From contig NZ_JAWHTE010000001.1 of NCBI RefSeq assembly GCF_032586175.1, positions 248,001 to 312,000 on the forward strand: DNA of 64,000 nucleotides. The letters run 5' to 3'. Positions 7,248 to 16,117 of the stretch are shown piece after piece. Positions within the stretch are counted from its first letter, which is position 1; each line of letters opens with the position of its first letter. This DNA comes from Ovoidimarina sediminis. Its GTDB lineage: Bacteria > Pseudomonadota > Alphaproteobacteria > Rhodobacterales > Rhodobacteraceae. Under the pieces are notes generated by a model. It worked only from the letters and a program-made list of their open reading frames with translations, did not search any database and had not been told where the DNA came from. Both the position numbers and the translations under genes were made by a program.

Positions 7248-8410
7248 GCCGTCGCCTCGCGCATGCAGTCGATGAGCGCCTGTTTGTGTTCGAACCCGAT
7301 GCCCGGGGCGTCGGGAAGGCCCACACGGCCGTTTTCGACCCGAATCTCGTCGGCGAAGCCGCCGAAGGGCGCGAAAACCTCCGGATAGCTTTCGTTGCCG
7401 CCGAGCTTGAGACCGGCAGCGATGTTAAGCGAAAGCTGGTGGCCGCCATGGGGGATCACGTTGCGGGTCGTGAATCCGTAATCGGGCAGAAGCGCCAGTG
7501 TGCGGAGATATTCGACGAGGCCATAGGACAGCGCGCAATCGAATTGCAGCCAGTCGCGATCGGGGCGCATGCCACCGTGGCGCAGGAGGTTGCGGGCATC
7601 CTGATGGCTGAAGAGGTTTTCGCCCGTGGCCATGGGGCCATCGTAGTGGTTGGCGAGTTCGGCCTGCAGGGCATAGTCGAGCGGATCGCCCGCCTCTTCG
7701 TACCAGAAGAGATCGTAGGGGGCCAAAGCCTTGGCATAGGCGATGGCGGTATCGAGATCGAAGCGACCGTTGGCGTCGACGGCGAGGCACCTGCCCTCGC
7801 CCACGATTTCGAGCACCGCCTCGATCCGGCGGCGATCTTCGTCGATCGACGCGCCGCCGATCTTCATTTTCACGACCTCGTAGCCCATGTCGCGGTAGCG
7901 GCGCATTTCGTCCTGCAACTGCCGGTCGTCCTTGCTGGGGTAGTAGTAGCCACCCGCGGCATAGACGAAGACGCTGTCGTCATGGCTGCCGTCGCCTTCG
8001 GTGTCGGCGAGGTAGCGGTAGAGGGGGACGCCGGCGATCTTGGCGACCGCATCCCAGATCGCCATGTCGATCACGCCGACCGCGACGGAGCGTTCGCCAT
8101 GCCCGCCGGGCTTTTCGTTCGCCATCAGCGTGGCCCAGACCTTGCGGGGATCGAGGTTATCGCCCGCGTCGGTGAGGAGGGAGGCGGGATCGGCCTCGCG
8201 CAGCCGGGGCATGAAGCGTTCGTTCAGGAGGCCCGAGGCGGCGTAGCGGCCGTTCGAGTTGAAGCCGTAGCCCACCACCGGCTTGCCGTCGCGAATGACA
8301 TCGGTGACGACCGCGACCACCGAGGCCGTCATCTTGGAGAAATCGATATAGGCGTTGCGGATAGGGCTTGAGATCGGAACGACGCCGTCCCGGATGTCTG
8401 TGATGCGCAT
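7241..8410 (-). CDS. tarD: D(-)-tartrate dehydratase, enolase superfamily
   Basis: A 389-residue member of the mandelate racemase/muconate lactonizing enzyme group. The text closely matches what I know of Bradyrhizobium D-tartrate dehydratase: SSPIRNAYIDF (14-24), EKPGGHGERSVAVG (99-112), the KMK lysine motif (K181, K183), metal ligands D212, E238/E239 and E264, TGENLFSHQDARNLLR (262-277) and the general acid region IPHGGHQ (319-325). It would convert D-tartrate to oxaloacetate. The start MRITDIRDG sits at the family N-terminus; a 56-residue in-frame extension overlaps ispG and is rejected. It begins 10 nt after ispG, so it may ride on that transcript. Confidence 0.88.
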   Translation of the reverse strand: MRITDIRDGVVPISSPIRNAYIDFSKMTASVVAVVTDVIRDGKPVVGYGFNSNGRYAASGLLNERFMPRLREADPASLLTDAGDNLDPRKVWATLMANEKPGGHGERSVAVGVIDMAIWDAVAKIAGVPLYRYLADTEGDGSHDDSVFVYAAGGYYYPSKDDRQLQDEMRRYRDMGYEVVKMKIGGASIDEDRRRIEAVLEIVGEGRCLAVDANGRFDLDTAIAYAKALAPYDLFWYEEAGDPLDYALQAELANHYDGPMATGENLFSHQDARNLLRHGGMRPDRDWLQFDCALSYGLVEYLRTLALLPDYGFTTRNVIPHGGHQLSLNIAAGLKLGGNESYPEVFAPFGGFADEIRVENGRVGLPDAPGIGFEHKQALIDCMREATAT

Positions 8411-8420
8411 TTTCGGGCCT

Positions 8421-9542
8421 TTATTCGGCGGCTTCGCGGGTGGCCTCGATCTCGGCCGCTTTCTTTTCCACCTGCTCGACGATGTGTTCGACCATTTCGT
8501 CATTCGAGAGTTTGTGGCTTTGCTTGCCGGCGAGATAGACCATGCCGGAGCCCGCCCCGCCACCGGTGAAGCCGACATCCGTCATCAGGGCCTCGCCCGG
8601 CCCGTTCACCACGCAGCCGATGATCGAGAGCGACATGGGCGTCTTGATGTGTTCCAGGCGCTTTTCGAGGGTTTCGACCGTCTTGATGACGTCGAAGCCC
8701 TGCCGCGCGCAGGATGGACATGAGATGATGTTGACGCCGCGGTGGCGGAGGCCGAGGGATTTCAGGATCTCGAAGCCGACCTTCACCTCTTCCACCGGAT
8801 CGGCAGAGAGCGAGACCCGGATCGTATCGCCGATGCCCATCCAGAGGAGATTGCCGAGGCCGATGGCGGATTTGATCGTGCCGGAGACAAGGCCGCCCGC
8901 CTCGGTGATGCCAAGATGGATCGGGGCATCGGTGGCTTCGCTGAGCGCCTGGTAGGCGGCGGCGGCGAGGAAGACGTCGGACGCCTTGCAGGAGATCTTG
9001 AATTCGAAGAAATCGTTGTCTTCGAGGATTTTGATGTGGTCGAGGCCGCTTTCGACCATCGCCTCGGGGCACGGTTCTCCGTATTTTTCCAGAAGGTGCT
9101 TTTCGAGGCTGCCCGCGTTGACGCCAATGCGGATGGCGCAGCCGTGATCCTTCGCGGCACGGATGACCTCGCGAACCCGATCTTCGGAACCGATATTGCC
9201 CGGGTTGATCCTGAGGCAGGCCGCGCCCGCCTCAGCCGCCTCGATGGCGCGTTTGTAGTGGAAGTGGATGTCGGCGACGATCGGCACGGGGCTTTCGCGG
9301 ACGATTTCGGCGAGCGCTTTCGTCGATGCCTCGTCGGGCGTGGAGACGCGGACGATATCTGCGCCCGCCTCCGCCGCCGCCTGGACCTGGGCGATGGTGG
9401 CGGCCACATCCGTTGTGGCGGTGTTCGTCATGGTCTGGACGGAGATCGGGGCATCGCCGCCGACGGGGACGTTGCCCACCATGATCCGGCGGGATACGCG
9501 CCTGTCGATATTGCGCCAGGGGCGGACGGGGTTGTGGGTCAT
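8421..9542 (-). CDS. ispG: 4-hydroxy-3-methylbut-2-enyl diphosphate synthase (GcpE)
   Basis: A 373-residue IspG of the MEP isoprenoid pathway, converting MEcPP to HMBPP. The N-terminal TIM-barrel half contains SVQTMTNTATTDVAAT and DIHFHYKRAIEAAEAG; the C-terminal half holds the [4Fe-4S] ligands C275, C278 (SCPSCARQGFD) and C310 (GCVVNGPGE) with E317 completing the site. It lacks the extra central domain seen in plants and Chlamydiae. It lies 80 nt downstream of rodZ on the same strand, a common neighbourhood in alphaproteobacteria. Confidence 0.96.
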   Translation of the reverse strand: MTHNPVRPWRNIDRRVSRRIMVGNVPVGGDAPISVQTMTNTATTDVAATIAQVQAAAEAGADIVRVSTPDEASTKALAEIVRESPVPIVADIHFHYKRAIEAAEAGAACLRINPGNIGSEDRVREVIRAAKDHGCAIRIGVNAGSLEKHLLEKYGEPCPEAMVESGLDHIKILEDNDFFEFKISCKASDVFLAAAAYQALSEATDAPIHLGITEAGGLVSGTIKSAIGLGNLLWMGIGDTIRVSLSADPVEEVKVGFEILKSLGLRHRGVNIISCPSCARQGFDVIKTVETLEKRLEHIKTPMSLSIIGCVVNGPGEALMTDVGFTGGGAGSGMVYLAGKQSHKLSNDEMVEHIVEQVEKKAAEIEATREAAE

Positions 9543-9622
9543 CGCGTCAGTCGGGCCTTCACTCGGTCAGTTGAGGCCAATCTAGGGGATGGCCCGCGCC
9601 GCGACAATGCGCACCTCTGCCG

Positions 9623-10930
9623 CTACTGGACGGGTTCTGGGGACTGGGCCTCGGCCACCGCCACGAAGCGGGCGAGATCGGCGTCGGCCTCGGGATCGGC
9701 GAGCGCGTAGGTCTGCGGCAGCACGGTGGCGGACAGGGCGACGTCGCGCACGACCGAGGCGCCATCGCCGGCGGGCCCGAAAGTCTGATCCCCCACGGTG
9801 AAGTAGAGTGAACCCGCGTTGCCGGCGCGCAGGCTGTGGGCCTCTTCCGTCTGGGGAAGGACGAAGCGTTCGCCGGCGTCGAGGATCTTTTCGAAGATCA
9901 CGGTGCCGTCAGACGAGCGCACGCGCACCCAGGAGGGCCGCACGGCGAAGAGCGCGACCTCGGGCGGGCCCGATTCGCTGACCTGGACCGGCGTTGCGGC
10001 CGCGAGTGCGGTGTCGATTTCTTCGGGTAGCGGGCTGGCGCCCGTCACGCTGGAGGGTAGGAAGGACGGTGCCGCGCCAGCGAGTTCAGTCCGCTCGGAC
10101 GGCGGGCGGGGCGGATCGGTAAAGACGCCGAGCGAGCCCGGTTCGATGGTGGCGATCGGGCCGTCGCGGGCGACCAGTACCGGAACGTCGAGGGCCTGGG
10201 GCCGGTAGAGACGATCGAAAGCCTCGGGCGTTGGCGGCGACAGCGCCGCGATATCGGTAGACGGGTTTTCCTCTTCCCCGGTTTCCACCGCCGGATCGGG
10301 CAGCGGCGCCACGGGATCGAGCTGTGACAGGACACCCGGGGTTTCGTCGATCGGCGTGAACTGAACCTTCTGCACTTCCTGCAGAACCGACCAGCCGCCG
10401 TACCCGATGGCCGCGACGAGGGCGAGAAGCACCGCGACCGAGCCGACCGCGCCAGGCTCGATATTGGAGAAACGCGCCTCTCCCGAGGGAATGTAGGAAA
10501 CCGAGGGCTGCTTGAAAGGATCGCGAATCCCCGGCGATTTCGACTGCGGGGCCTTGCCGTCCTTCGCCTTGCCGCCCCTGCCGGTTTTCCCGGTCTTGCC
10601 CGAGGGCTGAACGAGGCCCGCCTGGCTTTCGAAGGCGCCTTCTTCGCAGAAAGTCTGGAAGGCCCATTCAGGATCGAGCCCGAGATAGCGCGCATAGGAA
10701 CGGACGTAGCCCGCGACAAAGCCCGGCGATTCGAAGGCCGAGGGATCGGCGTTTTCGATCGCGGCGATGTAAGTCGCCTTGATTTTAAGGTCGCGTTGTA
10801 CATCGAGAAGGGATTTTCCGAGCGTCGCACGCTCCCCGCGCATGACGTCGCCAAGGCGCACGTCAAAGTCGTCGAACCCCTTCATGGATTCGAACGCGGA
10901 TGCATCCGGCGTCCCGTCACGCCTTTTCAT
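9623..10930 (-). CDS. RodZ-like helix-turn-helix membrane protein (DUF4115)
   Basis: A 435-residue bitopic protein with RodZ architecture: an N-terminal cytoplasmic HTH_25 domain (about residues 25-100, RGERATLGKSLLDVQRDLKI), a basic linker, one transmembrane helix (about 165-185, VGSVAVLLALVAAIGYGGW), a long Pro/Ala-rich periplasmic stretch, and a C-terminal DUF4115 domain (about 325-400). RodZ links MreB to the cell-wall elongation machinery. The ATG is preceded by an AAGGGGC leader. The name is withheld because the periplasmic region is poorly conserved, but architecture and the adjacent ispG support RodZ. Confidence 0.82.
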   Translation of the reverse strand: MKRRDGTPDASAFESMKGFDDFDVRLGDVMRGERATLGKSLLDVQRDLKIKATYIAAIENADPSAFESPGFVAGYVRSYARYLGLDPEWAFQTFCEEGAFESQAGLVQPSGKTGKTGRGGKAKDGKAPQSKSPGIRDPFKQPSVSYIPSGEARFSNIEPGAVGSVAVLLALVAAIGYGGWSVLQEVQKVQFTPIDETPGVLSQLDPVAPLPDPAVETGEEENPSTDIAALSPPTPEAFDRLYRPQALDVPVLVARDGPIATIEPGSLGVFTDPPRPPSERTELAGAAPSFLPSSVTGASPLPEEIDTALAAATPVQVSESGPPEVALFAVRPSWVRVRSSDGTVIFEKILDAGERFVLPQTEEAHSLRAGNAGSLYFTVGDQTFGPAGDGASVVRDVALSATVLPQTYALADPEADADLARFVAVAEAQSPEPVQ

Positions 10931-11034
10931 GCATTCTGCCCCTTTACTCGCTTGTCTCCGACATACAGCAGAATCGTCGGAGGCGTAACGTCCTCACCTT
11001 AACACACGCCAAAAAAATCGCACCTGTGGTGGGG

Positions 11035-12258
11035 TTAGGCGGAAAGGTCGGCACGATTGAGCGCACAATGGGACCAAAGTTGGTCCATCGCACGCACGAG
11101 AGCCTCGATTTCACGCGGTCCGTGAACCGGCGACGGGGTGAAACGAAGCCGTTCCGTCCCACGGGGCACTGTGGGGAAATTGATCGGCTGGACGTAGATG
11201 CCGTGATCTTCGAGCAGCATATCCGACAGAAGTTTCGTATGAACCGGATCGCCCACGATCACCGGCACGATATGCGAGCCGTGGTCGATCAGCGGAAGGC
11301 CGAGGCCCTTGAGGCGGGTCTTCAGGATCTTCGCCTGGGTCTGATGCTGGTCGCGCAAGGTCTGATCCGACTTGAGGTGGCGGACTGAGGCCGCCGCCCC
11401 CGCCGCGACCGCGGGCGGCAGCGAGGTGGTGAAGATGAATCCCGGCGCGTAAGAGCGGATGGCATCGCACATTTTCGCGCTGGCCGCGATATAGCCGCCC
11501 ATCACGCCATAAGCCTTGGCTAGGGTGCCGTTGATGATGTCGATCCGGCCCATGAGACCGTCACGCTCGGCCACGCCTGCGCCGCGGGGGCCATACATGC
11601 CGACGGCGTGCACTTCGTCGATATAGGTGAGCGCGCCGAATTCATCGGCGAGATCGCAGATCGCCTCGATCGGCCCGAAATCGCCATCCATCGAGTAGAT
11701 CGATTCGAAGGCGATGAGTTTCGGAGCCGCCGGATCGTCGGCTTCGAGCATCTCGCGCAGGTGACCCAGATCGTTGTGGCGGAAGATTCGCTTCTGCCCG
11801 CCGTTGCGGCGGATGCCCTCGATCATCGAGGCGTGGTTGAGCGCGTCGGAATAGATGATGAGGCCCGGAAAGAGCTTTGGCAGGGTCGAGAGCGTCGCGT
11901 CGTTCGCGATATAGGCCGAGGTGAAGAGAAGGGCCGCTTCCTTGCAGTGCAGATCCGCCAGCTCTGCCTCGAGACGCTTGTGATAGACCGTGGTGCCCGA
12001 GATGTTGCGCGTGCCGCCCGACCCCGCACCGGTGGCATCGAGGGCCTCGTGCATTGCCGCGAGGACAACCGGGTGCTGGCCCATGCCGAGGTAATCGTTC
12101 CCGCACCAGACCGTGACAGGCCGTTCGGTGCCGTCGGGACGGCGCCAGACCGCATGCGGAAAGTTGCCCTTGCGGCGCTCGATATCGATGAAGGTGCGAT
12201 ACCGCCCTTCGTCGTGCAGCGCCTTGAGCGCCCGATCCAACTCTGCGGTGTAGTCCAC
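11035..12258 (-). CDS. hemA: 5-aminolevulinate synthase
   Basis: A 407-residue PLP enzyme that condenses glycine and succinyl-CoA to 5-aminolevulinate, the alphaproteobacterial entry to heme. Key features are WCGNDYLGMGQHP (51-63), the glycine-rich GAGSGGTRNISGTT (77-90), the cofactor aspartate in IDEVHAVG (213-220) and the PLP lysine K248 in NGTLAKAYG. Length and these positions match Rhodobacter HemA. A candidate FnrL site lies about 75-90 nt upstream, consistent with oxygen-responsive control. It is followed 104 nt later by rodZ. Confidence 0.97.
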   Translation of the reverse strand: MDYTAELDRALKALHDEGRYRTFIDIERRKGNFPHAVWRRPDGTERPVTVWCGNDYLGMGQHPVVLAAMHEALDATGAGSGGTRNISGTTVYHKRLEAELADLHCKEAALLFTSAYIANDATLSTLPKLFPGLIIYSDALNHASMIEGIRRNGGQKRIFRHNDLGHLREMLEADDPAAPKLIAFESIYSMDGDFGPIEAICDLADEFGALTYIDEVHAVGMYGPRGAGVAERDGLMGRIDIINGTLAKAYGVMGGYIAASAKMCDAIRSYAPGFIFTTSLPPAVAAGAAASVRHLKSDQTLRDQHQTQAKILKTRLKGLGLPLIDHGSHIVPVIVGDPVHTKLLSDMLLEDHGIYVQPINFPTVPRGTERLRFTPSPVHGPREIEALVRAMDQLWSHCALNRADLSA

Positions 12259-12331
12259 CGTCTGACTCCCTTCCTATTCACGTTTTTCTATATGTTTCGA
12301 GTCGAGATAACAACCGCGGAGATAAGGTGCC

Positions 12332-12345
12332 CTGACATAGATCAA
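12332..12345 (-). promoter_or_regulatory. Candidate FnrL box upstream of hemA
   Basis: On the minus strand this reads TTGAT-CTAT-GTCAG, one perfect FNR/FnrL half-site and one imperfect half-site with the canonical 4-nt spacer (consensus TTGAT-N4-ATCAA). It lies in the hemA leader, 74 nt before the start codon. FnrL control of hemA is established in Rhodobacter; its action here is inferred. Confidence 0.65.
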
Positions 12346-12464
12346 TTCACATTCGTCCGACTATGACCATCTGCCCGCCCTGCCCCTGTTTTGCGTGCTG
12401 TATGGACAGGACGGAGGCGGCTGATAGGGTCCGCCGCGAGAGGTGACAGGCAGGAGGCAGCGAG

Positions 12465-13841
12465 ATGGCTTTGGAACAGGTATTGCAGCGGATCGACAGC
12501 GATCGCGATGCGGCGCTGGAGCGGTTGCTGGCGCTCTTGCGCATCCCGTCGATCTCGACCGATCCGGCCTTTGCGGGCGATGTCGACCGGGCCGCGGACT
12601 GGCTGGTCGACGATCTGAGATCGCTGGGTGCATCGGTGGAGAAACACGCCACGCCCCGGCACCCGATGGTCACCGGCCAGATCGGCGAGGGCGCGCCGCA
12701 CCTTCTGTTCTACGGGCATTACGACGTGCAGCCGGTCGATCCCCTGAACCTCTGGACGCGGGACCCGTTCGATCCGGCCGTGGAAGACACCCCGAACGGC
12801 CCCGTGATTCGGGGTCGCGGCACGAGCGACGACAAGGGGCAGCTGATGACCTTCGTCGAGGCCTGCCGCGCGTGGATCGCCGCACATGGCGCCCTGCCCT
12901 GCAGGATCTCGTTCCTGTTCGAGGGCGAGGAAGAGATCGGATCGCCGTCGCTGGTGCCGTTCATGGAAGGGCACAGGGAGATGCTGACCGCGGATCTCGC
13001 GCTGATCTGCGACACGGGCATGTTCGATCCCGAGACGCCGGCGATCACGACGATGCTGCGCGGGCTTATGGGTGAGGAACTGATCATCCGGGGGCCCGAC
13101 CGCGACCTGCATTCGGGGATGTATGGCGGGGCGGCGCGAAACCCGATCCAGGTTCTGGCAAAGATCCTTGCCGCGCTTCATGACGAGACGGGACGTATCA
13201 CCGTCCCCGGCTTCTATGACGGGGTAACCGAACTTCCCGAAGAGATTCGCGCGCAGTGGGAGGCGCTTGGCTTCGACGGAGAGGGGTATCTCGGTGCCGT
13301 CGGGCTGTCGGAACCGGCGGGCGAGGCCGGGCGGTCGGTGCTGGAACAGATCTGGGCGCGCCCGACCTGCGAGATCAACGGGATCAGCGGCGGCTATACC
13401 GGCGAAGGCTTCAAGACCGTGCTGCCGGCGGAAGCGCGCGCGAAAGTGAGTTTCCGGCTGGTCGGCACGCAGGATCCCCATGCGATCCGCAAGAGTTTTC
13501 GCGCGATGGTCGAGGGGATGCTGCCCCCCGATTGCACGGTCGAGTTCATCGGGCACAGCACGGGAACGGCGAGCGTGATGCCGACGGATGACCCGGCTTT
13601 CGAGGCCGCGCGCAAGGCGCTGTCGGACGAATGGCCGCGCGAGGCCGCCTTCGCGGGGTCGGGCGGATCGATCCCGATTGCCGGGCATTTCGAGCGGATC
13701 CTGGGGATGCCATCGATGCTGATCGGGTTCAGCCGCGAGGATGACGGGCTGCACTCACCGAACGAGAAGTACGACCTGGAGGCGTTTCAGAAGGGCACGC
13801 GGAGCTGGGCGCGGGTGCTGGCGGCGCTTTCGCAAGGCTGA
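12465..13841 (+). CDS. M20 family metallodipeptidase
   Basis: A 458-residue zinc peptidase of the M20 (carnosinase/CNDP-like) family that cleaves dipeptides or related amide bonds. Metal and catalytic segments are visible: FYGHYDVQP with H85 and D87, GRGTSDDKGQ with bridging D122, and EGEEEIGS with catalytic E155 and ligand E156. The dimerisation lid domain begins near residue 200 (ELIIRGPDRDLHSGMYGG), and a C-terminal histidine appears in DDGLHSPNEKYD. The ATG has an AGGAGGCAG leader. It is divergent from hemA and is followed by a hairpin repeat that also closes the convergent hydrolase gene. Confidence 0.9.
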   Translation: MALEQVLQRIDSDRDAALERLLALLRIPSISTDPAFAGDVDRAADWLVDDLRSLGASVEKHATPRHPMVTGQIGEGAPHLLFYGHYDVQPVDPLNLWTRDPFDPAVEDTPNGPVIRGRGTSDDKGQLMTFVEACRAWIAAHGALPCRISFLFEGEEEIGSPSLVPFMEGHREMLTADLALICDTGMFDPETPAITTMLRGLMGEELIIRGPDRDLHSGMYGGAARNPIQVLAKILAALHDETGRITVPGFYDGVTELPEEIRAQWEALGFDGEGYLGAVGLSEPAGEAGRSVLEQIWARPTCEINGISGGYTGEGFKTVLPAEARAKVSFRLVGTQDPHAIRKSFRAMVEGMLPPDCTVEFIGHSTGTASVMPTDDPAFEAARKALSDEWPREAAFAGSGGSIPIAGHFERILGMPSMLIGFSREDDGLHSPNEKYDLEAFQKGTRSWARVLAALSQG

Positions 13842-13847
13842 GGGTAT

Positions 13848-13911
13848 GGAGGGGGCGCTGCCCCCGCCTGCCTCCGGTCGGCCCCACTGGAGTATTGCGG
13901 CCAGAATGAAG
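13848..13911 (+). repeat. Dispersed hairpin-tail repeat, copy A
   Basis: The element has a GGGGGC/GCCCCC hairpin, a CCTCCGGTCGGCCCC middle and a tail GAGTATTGCGGCCAGAATGAAG. It shares this order with copies at 21716 and 31838 and the tail at 28113. It fills the whole gap between two convergent genes and may work as their bidirectional terminator. Confidence 0.75.
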
Positions 13912-13918
13912 GGCCGCC

Positions 13919-14773
13919 TCACGTGACGCTGTCGAGGAACTCGCGCAAGGCGGCGCCGGTGTCATCGGGGTGCTGATCGACGAAGAAATGGCCGCCCGGC
14001 ATGGCGCGCGCCGTCATCGAGGTGAGGCGCGGGACCCAGGTGGCGGGCACGTCGTAGAGGCGCGCCATGGCACCGTCTTCCCCGTAGAGAACGAAGCTTG
14101 GCAGATCGAGCGTGCGGAGGCCTTCGGCGCGATCCATCGGCCAGTCGACATCGAAGACGGCGCGGTAATCCGCCGTCATGGCGCGGATCGCGTCGGGGGT
14201 GCGCCACGCGGCGCGATAGGCCTCGAGATCGGGGAACTGGGAAAGCTCGGCGCTGCCCCAGCCGAGAAGGCAGCTTTCGTAGAAGGCATCGGGATCGGCC
14301 GCGATCATGGATTCGGGGAGCGGCGCGGGCTGGGCAAGGAACGTCCAGTGATAATAGGCGCGGCCGACCTCGGCCGACCATGTGTCGAGCAGGTGATCGG
14401 TGGGCACGATATCCATGAGCGTGAGGCTGAGGAGCCGGCCCGGATGATCGCGCGCGAGGCGATAGGCGACGCGGGCACCGCGATCGTGCCCGACGAGGTG
14501 GAAGCGGTCGTGCCCGAGGCCGCTCATCAGTGCCGCCATGTCGGCCGCCATGGCGCGGAAGCTGTAGGTATCGGGCCGATCGGCGGCGGGCTTGGGCGAG
14601 GCGCCATAGCCACGGAGATCGGCGGTGACGCAAGTGTAGCCCGGCACGAGATGCGGCAGCACGCGGCGCCACATGGCGCGGGTCTGGGGGAAGCCGTGAA
14701 GGAGGAGTACGGGGGCACCGTCCCCGGCTGTGTCGTAGGCCGGTTCGATCAGGGCGATGTCGTCTTGGGTCAT
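13919..14773 (-). CDS. Alpha/beta hydrolase, haloacetate-dehalogenase-like
   Basis: A 284-residue alpha/beta hydrolase. HGFPQTRAMW (26-35) forms the oxyanion region, GHDRGARVAYRLA (96-108) carries nucleophile D97 with R98 and R101, and a C-terminal histidine lies in PGGHFF. The D-R-x-x-R pattern and the H142-W143 pair in YYHWTFLAQP followed by PLPE are the residues that bind carboxylate and halide in fluoroacetate dehalogenases. Epoxide hydrolases share the aspartate nucleophile but not this set. So a haloacid dehalogenase activity is plausible but unproven. It is convergent with the M20 peptidase. Confidence 0.8.
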   Translation of the reverse strand: MTQDDIALIEPAYDTAGDGAPVLLLHGFPQTRAMWRRVLPHLVPGYTCVTADLRGYGASPKPAADRPDTYSFRAMAADMAALMSGLGHDRFHLVGHDRGARVAYRLARDHPGRLLSLTLMDIVPTDHLLDTWSAEVGRAYYHWTFLAQPAPLPESMIAADPDAFYESCLLGWGSAELSQFPDLEAYRAAWRTPDAIRAMTADYRAVFDVDWPMDRAEGLRTLDLPSFVLYGEDGAMARLYDVPATWVPRLTSMTARAMPGGHFFVDQHPDDTGAALREFLDSVT

Positions 14774-14857
14774 GGGGCGGGATCCAGGGCGGTGCGTCAG
14801 GGGCAGGCTAGCGGGCGGCGGAAGAGATAGGAATGGCCGTTCGGAGAGGGCCGGACA

Positions 14858-14887
14858 CGAAAAGGCCCCGCGCAGTGCGGGGCCCGT
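14858..14887 (-). terminator. Terminator downstream of tRNA-Asp
   Basis: GGCCCCGC (14864-14871) pairs perfectly with GCGGGGCC (14877-14884); on the minus strand the stem is followed by TTTTC. It lies 18 nt past the tRNA 3-prime end. Confidence 0.85.
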
Positions 14888-14904
14888 TCGATTCCTGAGG
14901 TCAG

Positions 14905-14981
14905 TGGCGCGGTTGACGGGGCTCGAACCCGCGACCCCCGGCGTGACAGGCCGGTACTCTAACCAACTGAGCTACAACCGC
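14905..14981 (-). tRNA. tRNA-Asp (anticodon GTC)
   Basis: The minus strand folds as a 77-nt tRNA: acceptor GCGGTTG/CAACCGC, TA at 8-9, D arm GCTC...GAGT, anticodon stem CCGGC/GCCGG around loop CTGTCAC with anticodon GTC, T arm GCGGG-TTCGAGC-CCCGT, discriminator G and an encoded CCA. A G discriminator and GTC anticodon specify aspartate. Confidence 0.97.
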
Positions 14982-15139
14982 CGACTGCCTGGACCCCGAT
15001 CAGTGATCGGGTGTGTCGGGGGTTCTAGGGCCGCCATGCTGGGACGTCAAGCGCGATCGCGCCTGCCGGGGGCGGTTTTTGTGCGGTCCGCCGAGCGGCA
15101 TGCGTTTCCCGCGGCGAGGCCGCGCGGTCGGGTGATCCT

Positions 15140-16117
15140 TCAGCGCAGCGGGCCCTTTGGCGGCGGGTTGCCGAGGCGGCGTTCGCGCAGGACGACGAAG
15201 ATGCCCGCGCCCGCGATCAGGACGATGCCCAGAAGCGTCTCGGGGCCCGGGATATCGTCGAAGAACAGCACCCCCCAGAGCACGGCGAGCGGAAGCGCGG
15301 TGTATTCGAAGGGCGCGATCGTAGCCGGATCGGAGATGCGATAGGCCTGCGCGATGGCGTAGCCCACGACCGCGATGAAGAGACCGATCGATACGAGGAG
15401 CAGCCAGTCGGAGGGGCCGGGCCAGATCCAGGGCCGCAGGAGGAAGAGGAGGCTTGGGTTGTCGAGCCCCTCTGCATAGCGGCCATCGCCAGCGATGAAG
15501 CCAAAGCCGAGCCCGACAAGGATGAACGTGCCCTGCACGTAGAAGGCCATGGCCGAGGCGGCGCTTTTCGCGCCAAGCAATCGGGTGAGGACCTGCATGA
15601 GCGCATAGCAGGAGGCCGCCGCGAGCGGCAGAAGGAGCGCCCAGAGCGGCAAGTTTCCTGCCCCGCCCGCAATCCCCGGCCCGAGAATGACGAGCACACC
15701 GAGAAAGCCCGCGAGCACGGCCAGGATGCGGCGAGGGCCGACCTGGACCCGCAGGATCGGGATCTGGAGGAGCGTGATCAGGATCGGCGCCACGAAGAAG
15801 AGCGCGTTGGCTTCGGCAAGGGGAAGCGTGGCGAGGGCCGCGAAATAGAAGAGGTTCGCACCAACGAGGAGAAGCGCCCGGAAGGCATGGAGCCAGGGGC
15901 GATCGGTGCGGAGGATGCGGAACCCGCCTTCCCAGCGGATGAAGACCATGGTCAGCACGATCGCGACCATGGACCGGATGAGAACGATCTGGTGCAGGGG
16001 AAAGCGATCGCTCAGCCCCTTGATCAGCATGTCGTTGATCGAGATCAGGACCATCGCGAGGATAAGCAGGAGGATCCCGCGGCTCTGCGCCGTGTCGGTC
16101 TGGTCGAGCGCCGTCAT
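15140..16117 (-). CDS. EamA/DMT family transporter
   Basis: A 325-residue integral membrane protein with about ten hydrophobic helices arranged as two EamA repeats (about residues 12-145 and 160-310). Typical DMT segments include a first helix with ILLLILAMVLISINDMLIKG and the conserved end-of-repeat FFVAPILITLLQIPI and YTALPLAVLWGVLFF. Members export or import small metabolites such as amino acids or nucleotide sugars. Its ATG overlaps the TGA of the sulfatase gene as ATGA, so the two are co-translated and the transported solute may be related to the sulfatase reaction. Substrate unknown. Confidence 0.87.
   Translation of the reverse strand: MTALDQTDTAQSRGILLLILAMVLISINDMLIKGLSDRFPLHQIVLIRSMVAIVLTMVFIRWEGGFRILRTDRPWLHAFRALLLVGANLFYFAALATLPLAEANALFFVAPILITLLQIPILRVQVGPRRILAVLAGFLGVLVILGPGIAGGAGNLPLWALLLPLAAASCYALMQVLTRLLGAKSAASAMAFYVQGTFILVGLGFGFIAGDGRYAEGLDNPSLLFLLRPWIWPGPSDWLLLVSIGLFIAVVGYAIAQAYRISDPATIAPFEYTALPLAVLWGVLFFDDIPGPETLLGIVLIAGAGIFVVLRERRLGNPPPKGPLR

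Noticed and set aside
12342..13754. Minus-strand open frame of 470 codons
   Set aside because: It mirrors the M20 peptidase gene, whose metal-binding motifs are intact.
14994..15011. Inverted repeat CCCGATC-AGT-GATCGGG upstream of tRNA-Asp
   Set aside because: Only seven base pairs, no U-tract and no neighbour for which it would be a terminator or operator.
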